From assembly GCF_000003815.2 (NCBI RefSeq), contig NC_049986.1, forward strand, positions 12,203,330 to 12,267,329: a stretch of DNA of 64,000 nucleotides, in the 5' to 3' direction. This DNA comes from Branchiostoma floridae. Taxonomy: Eukaryota; Chordata; Leptocardii; Amphioxiformes; Branchiostomatidae. The translations under genes were made by a program, and so were the position numbers. Positions 12,761 to 24,465 of this stretch are shown here, one piece after another (positions within the stretch are counted from its first letter, which is position 1; the number at the start of each line of letters is the position of its first letter). The notes under the pieces are model-generated. The model ran no database searches, was not told the DNA's origin, and saw only the letters and a list, made by a program, of their open reading frames with translations.

Positions 12761-15700
12761 CTAATTTCCCAAGTGCAGGAGTGTCTTGCTGCGGACATCC
12801 CTACAGCCGTTCTCGGAATATTTTACTCCGTCCTTCTCCAGGAAGGAAATCTCGTCCGAAATTTTGTCCCACATTTCCTGTGATAAACAATACAAAGAGT
12901 CAAGCATAATGTCGCCATTGATAATATCAAATGATAGAGTTATACATAGTTCACTGACGGTCAGGACTAACCACGAAATGTACCATGTTGTTTAAGTCCT
13001 CAAAACACCCTGTGAAATTTTGTTAACAGACAATGGTGCACGATGATAACTCAATGGCTCATTGTGCATAACAATTTTACTGGTTCTTCGATGAAAGACA
13101 TCCAGGTGATAAAATACGCCCAAAAGCAGTTACTACTCAAGCAACTTGATATGATTTTGGAAACGGTCAGACGTTTCAGATGGTATCCACCATCAAGATG
13201 GTCATATCCAAATGCTTGAGTAACTACTTTTTGCCGTATTATTGTTGCTGTTGCAAGGGCAGAGCAGAAAATAATTGACGACTTGGTGACTGTCAGATCT
13301 CGTGTACGTGTAGATGGTGGACAAAGTTATGATTTCCATTTAGCCATGTTGATTTGATGTAGATGTCATCCTCTAGAAACCCAAAAACTGATGCGAGCGT
13401 GCGAATAAAAAAAAAAAAAACTTTGTCCAAAAAGTTGCCTTCCATTATGTATCGTAACAACTGTTTCAAGAAGAAAGAAGAAGTCGAACCTGTACATACT
13501 AGCACTTTGTAGTTGCATGTAGTGAAACTCAGAAATCTCTCGGCTCAGAAATCGAATGCGTTTCTGAATTTAAATACCTTGGAGGTTACCCTAGGAGGAT
13601 CGCTCATGCATGGAGTGCCCTTCACTCTCTACGTAAAATTTGGAAAGCTCCCATTAGAAAACAAACCAAGACAAATTTGTTTAAAGCATGTATTGAAGCT
13701 ATTCTGTTGTATGGTTCAGAATTATGGGTATCATATTGAACACGTCACGCTCCAGAAAACTTGATGGTACTTATACAAGAATGTTAAGGGTAGTGTATGA
13801 TACACCATGGTGGAAACACATTACAAATAGTCAGCTATATGGGTCATTACCAAATGTTACATCTGTTGTTAAACAACGCCGACTACTCCTTGCCGACCAT
13901 GTGGCTCGTAGTATAGAGCCTGCCGAAAAAAACCTTGTTCTGGACACCTGATTTCTGCAAGAAACGTGTTGGTCGCCCAAGACTAACTTTGAAGAAACTT
14001 ATTAAGTCAGAAACTGGTCTAGAGGGCCTGAGACACAGCGATGAAAGACAGACTGTTCTGGAAGTCAAACTTAACTTGCTGCACCTCATAGAGGATGATT
14101 AATGATGATGATGATGTAGTGAGATAACACGATCACTGCTACAAGATTATTACTTAGAACTACTAGAACTTTATCATCCTGACCTGTACCCTAATAGCTT
14201 TACCTACCTTGGTGAGTTCAGCCTCCCTCCCCAGGTCCAACATGACGTCACGGATGCACATTTCCACCTCCTTCAGCTCCAGAGGGAGGAACGGTACTAC
14301 ATGTACCAGACTGTGCTTCAACAGAGCCGCGTGCCACATGCCCATCTTCTTATCTGTTCCTGTGGATTATATGAAGAAAAGAGTCAGAACACAACATCAT
14401 CTTTAGAAAAGTAGCTGGTGCTCGATGTTATGTTCTATTTAAACGTGACTGAAAAGCAACGTTTGTTTACAAAAGCCCATTTGGCACTGAGATGCCTCAC
14501 GTAGTTTGACCGATGCATCCTACTGGTAAATAGTTATTCAGAGCACAGCACACTGTAACTGCATAAGTAATAATGGAAGAATGGCTCTGTCAAGTTGCTA
14601 GTTTTTTTATAAATTACACCGTACTTGTAGTACTTAATTGTTTGATATTCATAATCATATTTTATCCACTAGTATGATGTTGTAAAGTCTGACACCAATT
14701 CAGTCGACTGGCTGCTATGGTTAGATATTTTGGAAGTTACGTTCTTAATAAACCACTTATAACATGAATGCTTCAAAATGGCAATGAAAGTTGTATGAAC
14801 GAAAAAGTTAGTACAATACAATACAGTTCACTTACCGTCAGCCGTGTCCGCACTCTGCTTGACGATGTTCTCAAACTGTTTGATCCTGAAGTTCTTCCTG
14901 TCCGTTCCACCCTTGCGAAGTTCCATGAATTTGTCAGTGATTGTCCCGGCCGCAGTGTTACTAGAAAATGGAATCAATTTCTTACAAATACATGTAACGC
15001 ATTAATTTAAGACAAAAGCACTATTTCATAGTGTGTATGTATGAGTACAAAACTAAATACTATTATCATCATTAATAGTACACACTGCAGAGAACTTATA
15101 TTTTTAGCTGAAACTTTCGCAAGACTGTAACTGATCTGTAACAAACATCGTGACAGCCTCTATGACAAATCGCCAAACAAATCACTCTAGATACCTCAGA
15201 AATAGGAACATCGCCTTGTTGAAGTTCTGTCCGTCCACTGGATCCCCTTGCACGTAGGGTTTGATGGCGTCGATGAGACCCTCTGGCATCTTGTCGGTCT
15301 CGTCGAAGATGAAGAGAGTTCGGGGACAACTCCGGATCGCCTCGGGAATGAGTCGGTGCAACTTGTCCTGTGGATGACAACAGAATCAACGTTAACACTT
15401 ATTGCCTCCGTGAGATGGGGGGTTTATATTGACTGCCGTCTGTTTGTCAGAGCGATGTCTGTCAGCAAGATAACTACAGAACGCATAGATAGATTGTTCT
15501 GATATGACAAAGAAATGGTAGGAATTAGGGTTTGGTAGGGCGCTCTTGTGGCGTGTTATGGTACTGTAGGGAACTTACGGTTTTAATAGTTTTTTGTTCT
15601 GGACTTGCTTCTGTTCAGTGGTAGGTAGCTGTTTAAAAGGATGATAATGTACGTTTTGGCCTCCTAGTGGTTTCCCATGGGCGGTGAAGGCCATTCCTGT

Positions 15701-17860
15701 GTCAGATATGATTTTGACAAGGAGTAATTCAAGAAGGGGTTAAGGGATCGTAATGACTGTAGGTTTGCAGATAGCGTGTGCAGTTATTTACATAACGTTA
15801 ATTGTAGGCTTGTGTTGATGCTTGTACTTTCTCGTCAAGAACTAAGAATATTGTACACACGAGTAAAAATGCCCTCACCAAAAGCTGCAAGTGAAGAATT
15901 CGGCATCAGTTGTACCTTTGCCACTTAAGTGCGATATCAAACTTGATTGCAAAATTTTAAGTTGTAGTCAATCTTCAACAGTACTAAAATAGTTCTAACA
16001 AGTGATTGTTATTTTCCTAGCACTTGCAAATTTGCACAGCCTATGGAATAGTAGATGTACGTAGATACCTTGTATCCCTTTATGATGTCAGAATCGTGGT
16101 GAGGATAGTGTTTTGTGGCGATGGACAGTCGGACACACGGGGAGTTAAGTCCGTCTAAGAAGAGACTCTCGGCGATCATCCCTCCCACGTAGCTCTTCCC
16201 CACCCCGGGCGGGCCGTGGAAGGACATCACCAGGGCTCGTTCCGGGGACTTGGTGTCGACATGGTCCGTGACGTAGCGAACCACTATGTCGTGGACTAGT
16301 GGCTGGCCGTGAAGGTGCCGCTTTATGGTCTTGTCCAAACCTATCATAAACATTTGAATATCGCGCGATTTATTACATGGCCATTGGTAGAGTTGTACAT
16401 CTAGCTTCAGAATCCGTTTTTTTGTACTTGGGGAATAGATGCAATTTGTCTGTGTTAATCAGAATACACTAAAGATAACCTTGTATACATGACCTAAAGG
16501 TTACACCAACATTAGCTTGCCACAGACGTTACGCTTAGGGGCAGGCTTTATCTTTGTAGACAAATCTGCTCTATGCCCCGTATCCACAACGCGCGACATA
16601 CATGTATGGTTGGTTTTCTAGGTGGTAAATGTTGTGGCAACTTCTAGAATGCTAACGTACAAAACATTTAGTACAAGATAATCACGGAGTACAATTGCAA
16701 GAGTATTGCTGTGATTATGCATGGACCAATGTTGGAAATCTACGTTTTAGGGACAAATATTGTTGCTATCGATTTATAAATTCCACCAAAAGCACAAGTG
16801 CATCAATTCTCACTCTTCGGTGATGCCACTATATAATGTCTTCAGCAGCTGACTGAGATATTTGAACGTAAACACGCACACCCACACTCACAAGCCGTTT
16901 GCTCCATGGGGCATGGCACCTGGACATTTTAACGTGAACATGGACCCTTGAAATCCCGTGCACTATTACGTACGCGGGGTTTGCACAGTCATATCTATAG
17001 ATCATAGTCAAGCCACATATGGGTAACGGACCGTACACGCGCACCTGCACAAGAATTGTGCTATTTAGACTTCGTCGCTGACCAACGCTGTGGCATTTGG
17101 GGGAGCAGGCACTAATCCGAGAGCACATTCATGGTTCGTCCTTTCTGTCTGGGCAAAGTTGACAATCTGATTGATGTTTCATTGTTTACGAGGAGTGCAA
17201 AGGGCGTGCATTCGACACATTGATTATCACTCATACAGTCATCAATCATTAATTATAGGATATACTATAGCAGCTAACGATGTGTGGACAAACGATGTGA
17301 CAGAAAACACAAAGGACGTCTGGGCGCAGTCAGATTCTATTCTTTCACATCATTTAAAAGTCTGTTTCTCAATACTAGTTAGGTGGGGACAAAGATGCGT
17401 GGTACTCACGCTGGATGTCCGGTTTGAAGTGTCCGCCGCAGTAGTCGTCTGGAACTGTGATAGACGCCACCACCAAGACGGCAAAAACACCCACGAAAAA
17501 TGCCAACGCCAAAAAAGGTCGATCCGTTGCCAGAGTGTACAGCCGCCTGAGGCGACCGGCCTCACGGTGAAGCTCATTGGCCCTCAGGATCAAGAAGTGA
17601 GCCAGGCGGATCCAGGATTGAGGCTCTTGGTCGTTTAGCTCTGCCAGACCGAGCAGAAGCCGTGGATTGGCGCCGTGACACAGGTCCCGAAGTCTACCCT
17701 CTATGTCATTGATCGTCATGGAAGACAGCGGGTTCTGGGCATCAAACTGAGCCGGCGGCCTCGGTAGAGGGAACTCATCGGCACGCCTGGCACGTTCAAC
17801 CGCCGGGAGGAAGTTTTTGCCTGGGCCAAGTGACGCTCCCGGGTGTAAGATTTGTGCCAT
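12761..17860 (-). CDS. Membrane-anchored torsin family AAA+ ATPase
   Basis: Torsins are ER/nuclear-envelope lumen AAA+ ATPases that act with LAP1/LULL1 activators. Six exons (17860-17410, 16340-16069, 15367-15195, 14960-14836, 14359-14208, 12877-12761) join in phase to give 429 residues. Residues 1-113 are a non-torsin N-terminal region, 115-134 a hydrophobic span (PFLALAFFVGVFAVLV), then the torsin domain. Landmarks are HGQPL, Walker A GPPGVGKS (193-200), Walker B LFIFDE (259-264) followed by TDKMPEGLIDAIKP, sensor-1 region FLFLSNTAAG, and a C-terminal NGC near residue 416 that matches the redox-sensitive GCK of torsinA. Walker A ends in K-S, whereas torsinA has K-N. The start is the first ATG in frame. 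Its N-terminal region resembles that of the divergent neighbour. It may correspond to the membrane-spanning torsins such as TOR4A, which I cannot confirm. Confidence 0.9.
13110..13235. mobile_element. Short MITE with AGTTACT...CAAGCA arms
   Basis: Two arms (AAGCAGTTACTACTCAAGC and an inverted CTTGAGTAACTAC) flank ATGATTTTGGAAACGGTCAG. A related copy lies at 24932-25097. It sits in the last torsin intron. Confidence 0.55.
13530..14117 (+). mobile_element. LINE 3' fragment, reverse transcriptase C-terminal part
   Basis: Several overlapping frames carry typical non-LTR retrotransposon residues: EFKYLGG, RIAHAWSAL, KIWKAPIRKQ, EAILLYGSELW, YTRMLRVVYDTPW, RRLLLADHVARS and KKRVGRPRLTL. The reading changes frame several times, so it is a decayed copy. 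It ends in a short (GATGAT)n tail, as RTE-type elements do, though the clade is uncertain. It lies in the last intron of the torsin gene, on the opposite strand. Confidence 0.75.
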
Positions 17861-19404
17861 CGTCGTTTGGAGACTTTCGTCAGGTGTGCTGACCAAAGCG
17901 ACGCCTGTCTGGCATGATTACAACGTACAAGCACAGGTGACCACTGTCGAATCACATGAATGCACGCTAGTTTCTCTTTTGCAATTTCGATGACTCATTC
18001 TGGTCGTGTGTTACGGTGATAAAGTTGTTTTGTTGCCAACATTGCAGGTTGCCATGATACGTCATCCACAATCATGTAAAACATACATGGCCACAGTCCT
18101 ATCAGAGACACACACGCAGGTTCCTCTTTTTGAGTTTCTATGGATTTGTCATCTGAACATGTGACGAGTTTATGATAAATTGGTCTATATTTGATTCAAC
18201 TGAATGCCTTCTAAAGCAAACAGGGCATACTGAGAACCTCTGTCTCAGCCTTCAGACGCTCGGTATTTGAACCTCCTAGACAGATCTATATTTACGTGCA
18301 ATAATTTATATTACATTTATCGTTCTTTAGACTGCAAGTTTCTGGCTCTGCTCAAGTCAGACACATTCACGGCGGATACGCAAGGATTTCCTGGTAACTT
18401 AGGTAAGTCTTGTTCCTCTTTTTGAGTTAAAATTTCTATGGGTCAGCCTAGTCATCCTTGCCTTTGGTACTTCGGGGTCTGTTGACAAAGGCAAGGGTGG
18501 ATCAATTACAAAAGAAGGCTTCCATGCATATCCTTCTTTTGAATGTGCAGAAACTGTCATATTCCTGCCTAAGCGTTCTGACGTCTGGGTTCAGAAAAGG
18601 CATTGACCGTTGGGTGCTGAGTTGTTGACTCGGTTCATCTTGGGAGTTTCCATTGCGCATATGAAAAGGTGAATATGGAACCCATTACCGAAAATTCCCG
18701 ATCATATTGAAGGAGGTAAGTCTTTTAGGAAAATGTGACTAGGACGTTCAAGTAACGGCTTGGAGGATAAGGTTTTAATTCTTCCTTGTGCTTTCAATAT
18801 ATACGTCTTAAATCTATAGTGTTCACCATGGTGAACCTTGATCCTAGTGTGATGTAAACAGAACGCTTCAGTCACATTGTCCATATGTAAACGTTACTAA
18901 CATAGAAACAGTATCGGTGTGTGTATATGAATGAATGAATGATTGGTTTCATTCAGCAAGACTTTTCTTTGGCGATTCGAGATGATATGAAGTCTTGCAG
19001 ATAAACCGGGAGTAACACCGACAAGATTGGGCAATGAAACTCACTCATAGTGGCACATGATTGGGAGCACATTTCCTGTTGTACTTTCGCCACAGCTTAA
19101 ACGAAAATAGGAGCGACAAAGAATCAAGCCAGCACATGTAACAAAGACTCTAGAAACCTAAATAGACCCTGTGTCGATTCAGTCAGAAACGGTCGAGGTG
19201 GTTGGTGAAGGTTAGAAAGCATTTGGTGCTGGGTCGTAAGTCATTTACTGGTCGGGAAATCATTGGGAAATGGTTGGGATATAGTTGTCGCATGGCGGAT
19301 AGACCGCTCCCAACTTAAAAAACTAACCTTAGTTGACTGAGCGTCTAATCAACATCACTACTTTCTGGTTTCGTTCTTGTCTTGACAGATTTCTAGCAGG
19401 ATCA
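17861..19404. promoter_or_regulatory. Shared intergenic region of the divergent torsin/activator pair
   Basis: About 1.5 kb separates the two start codons, which point away from each other. A possible untranslated first exon of the activator ends at 18411 (TTAG followed by GTAAGTC), and the first coding exon begins after an acceptor-like TTGACAG at 19388. No TATA box was convincing. A decayed MITE lies at about 19190-19320. Common control of both genes is an inference from the arrangement. Confidence 0.4.
19190..19320. mobile_element. Partial relative of the 40.7-kb MITE
   Basis: The complement of this stretch matches parts of 40850-40990, such as TCCCGACCAGTAAATGACTT followed by AATGCT and TCTAACCT. 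The ends are not preserved. Confidence 0.45.
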
Positions 19405-19953
19405 ATGGAGGGACGGAGGGGTGGTGAGGTGTTGCGGGAAGGTACGAGTCTGAGGGGGAAAGACATCATTTCTGAGTTGTTACTCGTTGACGAACCTGCG
19501 CCCGTCCCATGCAACAGGTAATGCCTTTTAATAGTCACAATTGCATCAGGGCCCATAGGGGTGTGGCCTATCGAATGGCAACAATTGAAATCGGGTCTCA
19601 ATTGAATTACTGATTTAAGTCTGATTTTTTAAATCAACCAGGGGCCAGCACGAGCCCCAAAACAGCCCGGGGGACGCAGGAAGTCCAAAAGGCTCCTTTA
19701 TAAAGTGCAGAAAAACACCCCGTAAACTATACAGGGTGACCAAAGAATCCGACGGGAAAAGCAAAAATGTGCATGATGAAAGATCACTGACATTTGTTCC
19801 TTAATACAAAGTTCAGCGCTGTGGAGTGTTTGTGTACATGGGGCTAGAGGGAGGGGGTTGGAGTACCAACTGTGTATGGTCACAAATGTGTTCCTGCCTA
19901 AACTCTTCCTAACCTTTGTGCTTCGGATCCCTTCTACATCTTTCTCTTCCCTT

Positions 19954-19985
<32 letters not shown>

Positions 19986-22968
19986 TCTTTTATGACCAAT
20001 GCTGTTTCAGCAGGTTTCAGACAAGTGTGCCCCTGGAGAGGATGTCGGACCGGGAGATCAGCAGACGGATCGAGCTGCTGACCGGCTACAGCACGGAACG
20101 GCTGCAGGAGCTGAGGCAGGGAGGGCCGCCACTGGAGGGGCACAGGCTCCGCGTGCTCGCACATCTGCTTATAGCTAAGGCAAACGGAACCACAAATGCA
20201 CAGGAGGATAGCAGGCGATCTACTGTCCCAGAGTCAAGTGTTTCGGAACGCCAAACGGTGCCTGTGATCGGTGCTCTTTTGGCTCTCCTGTTTGCTTACC
20301 TGATGTATGCATATTTAGATAGGTTTGGGCCCCCAATTACAAAGCCAAAAAGTCCAATTCCAACTAGTCCAATTCCAACTATCGATCCAACCCCAATTCA
20401 AATCCCAGTCCCAACTCCTTCTCCAATGACAATCTTTGAAACCCGATTTTCCCACCTGACTCAAAAATTCTCTGAACAGAAAGCAGACGTTTTCGATACC
20501 CTCAAACCCAAACTTATTCCCGTCGTTAATCAGGAAGGAAGCTCCCTTCTGGCTATCGCAGGTCCGAGTCCAAGCGCCAGAGCAATGGCAGAATCCATCC
20601 CGTGGGCCCTGTCCAAACCTTCCATCAGCATAGGTCCTCTTCAGTTTAAAAGCTTAGGTACTGAACACCGAAACCACGTCATCAATGACGTCATAAAGGT
20701 GTGGTCAGAGCGTCCTGATGAGGTGATGATCCTGCGCGAAGCAGACAAGCTCCCACCTGACGTGTTGGATGTGATCGTGGAGGGGTGCCGCACAGCCAGG
20801 AGCAAAAACGCCGTCATCATATCAACAGGAGAGGGACCAGGGATGAACGGACTGTCGGGCTGTGGTGAGGTGACTGCAGTGGACGTGACGAGAGAGACCC
20901 GACTGGCACAACCTCCAGCTATAATAACTGGTAAGGCCGGCCTTTTCAGGGTTTTTTTGTTTGTTATAGTATTGTTACAGTACATCTCTGCTTATCATCT
21001 TGTGTTTAGGCACTGGTAATCGTTTAAGCAAAGATTCTAATCGTAGCTATTTTCTCTGACAGATGTAAGTTGACAGATATCTCGATAGTACGGAAAATTA
21101 TCAAGGCCTATGCTTTTGCTCGCAGTTTACCATTTTATTGTGTTGCTTACTTGCTCAAGTCGAGTCCATCCGGTCTCGATTCAAGCAAGTAAGTCTTGTG
21201 TTAGTCTATCAAAATGTGCTTTTCTGGTTAAGACCAAACAACAACAAAAACTTTTTCCTATCATTATTAGGAGACCACGAAGCCTCCATCAGCGTGTTGA
21301 AGAAAACCTTCCCGTCCCAGTCAGCACGGCTATGGCAGGTCTCAGACTTCGTCATCAGCAGCCACCTGCAGGACAGGGATCCCCGTCAGCCCGCCATGCT
21401 CATCCTGGCCGGGCTGCCAGGCTCCAACAGAACTGTCAATCAACTGGCGGAGAGCTTGGCCAGGGTAAGTACAGTTCTACCTTACATCCGATAGGTGGCG
21501 CTCGTACCTTTTAGCCTTTTAAATATTTACTTAACTGTTTCAGCAATCGGCCTCTAGCTCCTAGCTCAGCAAACTTTTATGACAAGCAGGTATTAAACCT
21601 GGAGCGAACTAGAGCTAGTCAAACGCATTGTAGGCAGCATTAGACAAATGCAAGTATGAACTTACATGATCGTTATTAACATCGCAGGTGCGCCATTAGA
21701 AGTACTCTAGTTGGTTAAGATCTGCATTTCTCATGATGATCCAAGTAACATCCACTCGTACTCTCATAATTCCACCGAGAGCCATGGTAGCAGCACATGA
21801 CAAAACTAGATGAATACGATGTTTTCTAAAGGGATTTACCAATGTAGCGTCAGTAATCCTGAGGTACAAATTTATATACACTTCAGAGATGTTCAGATCT
21901 TTAGGTGTTCAAGACAATCTTGATAAGGCCTCTCTGACAATGCTGTGACAGTTGTTTTTTATGTTGTGGTATTATGGCACTCGAAGGAATTATGAGAGCT
22001 AGTGTTATGTCTACACGGAAGTAGTGGTTCTTCTATAACATTTTATCCCATTTCTCCTTAGATCTACTCCGAGGAACCCCTCGTGATAAACAGTCGCCAG
22101 TACAGCCGGGTGGACCCAGCCCGGGGCAAGCTCCACCTGGACCGGGCCCTGGACTCTGCGTTCCGCGGGGGCAGACGGGCCGCCGTCCTGACGGAGCTGG
22201 ACACCCTCCCGCCCCTCTCCGCCATGATGCTCCACTCCTACTGCGACCACGACAACGCGCAGTATAAAGACGTGGCTTACTTCATGACACTACAATTAAG
22301 GTAAGCATTCAGCAACAAACATGACACACAAATACATATATAGGTCATGCAGCTCACCATCGTAGTGAGAACGTAGGTATTGTAATCAGTTGGTGCGTTC
22401 GTTTGTTTGTCATGGTGTGTGTCCGGACTTGGGAAGCCTAATATGTGAGGTGGAAATGGTGTAATACGATACCTGGAGAATTTGAATTTCAATGTCTGTT
22501 TCGCTCTGCTCCAATGTTGTAGACTGGCAGGAAACGATGGCTCACGACTAGAGTTACATTGTAACATTTCTATCTGGTTTGTAGTTTGAGGGGTAAATCA
22601 TCTTTACAGCAAGACCACATCATTGCCTGTCTAATTTTCCTGCAGGTAGCTAGCTACTAGTATATTACTTGTGTCGCTGATGTTTCATCTTTGCACGCCC
22701 ATCCATGATATGACGATTACCACTACTTTCTGCCACGTTACGTACCTAAGGCGCCACCTAGCGTTTCTAATCCAAACTGTTGTGTTTATATTGCAGGGAG
22801 TCCGTAGACCCAGGCCTGACCGGCGCCCAGCAGGACAGGGTGGTGCGGGAACACCTGCGGGAGGCGTGGGCAGAACTGGGCGGGGAGAAGCGGGATCCCC
22901 TGATCAGCCGGGTCGCCACCATGATCGTTCTAGTCCGACAGGAAGATCGCTTTGATGTAGATGTCTAA
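19405..22968 (+). CDS. LAP1/LULL1-like torsin activator (TOR1AIP family)
   Basis: Five coding exons (19405-19517, 20014-20930, 21271-21464, 22062-22300, 22797-22968) join in phase to give 544 residues. Layout: N-terminal region 1-115, membrane span 120-139 (VPVIGALLALLFAYLMYAYL), a Pro/Thr-rich linker, then a long lumenal part. The C-terminal half matches the LAP1/LULL1 lumenal domain from memory: FPSQSARLW, RQPAMLILAG, HSYCDHDNAQYKDVAY (human has YCDHENAAFKDVA), and a final ISRVATMIVLV that aligns with SRISHLVLPV. That arginine (residue 526) corresponds to the activator arginine finger (LULL1 R449). The family has a AAA-like fold without nucleotide binding and inserts next to torsin at the nuclear envelope/ER. 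The segment before the C-terminal domain looks like a second, diverged copy of it. Poly-A signal at 23045-23050. Confidence 0.85.
19954..19982. repeat. C29 homopolymer in the first activator intron
   Basis: An uninterrupted run of about 29 C lies some 30 nt upstream of the exon 2 acceptor (ends at 20013), so it forms part of the pyrimidine tract region. Its length is probably polymorphic or uncertain. Confidence 0.8.
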
Positions 22969-24465
22969 AACTCGTGTTTGTTCCATGTAGCAAGACGGCG
23001 AAATTCGCCAGACTAGCGGTAGTATGAATCTGTAATAAGCCTGCAATAAAGCCAATATGACAAACGTGAGATGACTTTGTCACTGAGAACACGAAGAACT
23101 ACTGGAAGACATACGTCTGCCCTTAAATCTTATGATATTGTTATCATTGATAGAAGTGTGCTGTATATGATTAGGAAGTGCCTGATCCGCAGGTACTAGA
23201 TTTAGAAACAAATCAATTCTACAGAACTAGAATACAGGATGATGATGTGGTCATCATATTTTACAACTCATAATTGAATGCTGTAGTGTTGTGGTTACAT
23301 ATTATGCAATTAGACATTGACTACTATACAAAACTTTTGTGCATCATTAGTCCCTGTATTGTTACCATGATACCATACTTCACATCATGTGTCGCTGCAA
23401 ATGCTACTCTAGATTGTGTTTCTTTTCGTTTTAAGAATTTTAGATGTAAGGAAGCATACTAACGACAGGGCTCTTATGATAAAGTCTTTGTCCTGAACAA
23501 ATTTTCATGGGTGGGGTTATTTAGGATACAGTAGAAGCCAGTTAATTGCACAACGGATTAACGCACACTTCTGTTAACTGCACGGAATCCCAAAATCCCA
23601 ATTCGGTGCGGTGCAGCTAGATAACTTCGCATTATTGCACAAGCCGGACAATTGCACGAAATTCACTGGCAAATAGGCCGTGCAATTAAGCGGCTTCTAC
23701 TGTATAAGATACAAACTTCATGAAGCGATCATACAGTCGACAAATATACATAAAAGGATGTATCTGCCCTACATCTGTCTCTGTATTCGTGTAGTGTAAC
23801 CGAAGTCCTCCTACATTATTCAATGCCACATTGTTACAAATTAAAATAGGAATCGGCTACAAATAAACCTTAAAACTACAAACCTACGTCTAGTTCTCCC
23901 TCAAGTTCACACGCAAACTTCAACAGAGATACACCAATAGAATCATACTGATTCTTACCCGTGACAAAGACTTCAGCTATTAAAGATGGTTGTTTGATTT
24001 TACGTTGCTGGGTAACAATGACAACAATGTACTATATGTAGTCTATCCGTTAACACGTCTTGCGTGAGTCCTCAATATGGGCGTCTGGAGAAGTTGCAAA
24101 AGTAATTGAATGCGGACATTCTTCTCACAGCTCAGCCGTCACTATTGTCTGCTAACGTAGCTGTATCTTACCGCCATCTGTTCATTCAAAACGATCTGAA
24201 TTGGGACGCCTGTATTAAACTGTAAGCAACAATATATTTTTAGAACCGTTGTGTCTGATGTGACACATCACCAGGTAACAAATCTTGCTGTTTGCCTGAA
24301 CAAGTCCCATCTTTTCATCCCAGTAGTGAGAAACCGTGTCCTGGTATAGATAGGGACGTGCGGTCCCCTAGCTTCCATCATATCCAGGTTATTGAACAAG
24401 GAAATTATGCACTCAATGTGATTTCCTTGAGTTGTGATCTTCAACCAAGCTACAGACGCATAGTT
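22969..24465. other. Intergenic region between activator and mosaic gene
   Basis: Contains the activator 3' UTR with AATAAA at 23045-23050 and a 174-bp MITE at 23529-23702. No further gene seen. The promoter of the mosaic gene should lie in its right part. Confidence 0.5.
23529..23702. mobile_element. Tigger/pogo-like MITE
   Basis: Begins CAGTAGAAGCCAGTTAATTG and ends in the near-perfect inverted copy, flanked by TA at 23527-23528 and 23703-23704. The CAGTAGAAGCC type of end and the TA duplication are typical of pogo/Tigger-derived MITEs. Confidence 0.8.

Noticed and set aside
13283-13505. Minus-strand frame near the LINE fragment
   Set aside because: No family features; it overlaps an A-rich run and the LINE lies on the other strand.
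17171-17638. 155-codon plus-strand open frame
   Set aside because: It lies opposite torsin exon 1, whose minus-strand reading has family features. The plus frame has none.
20641-20985. 114-codon minus-strand open frame
   Set aside because: Antisense shadow of the activator's second coding exon, low-complexity Ser/Thr.
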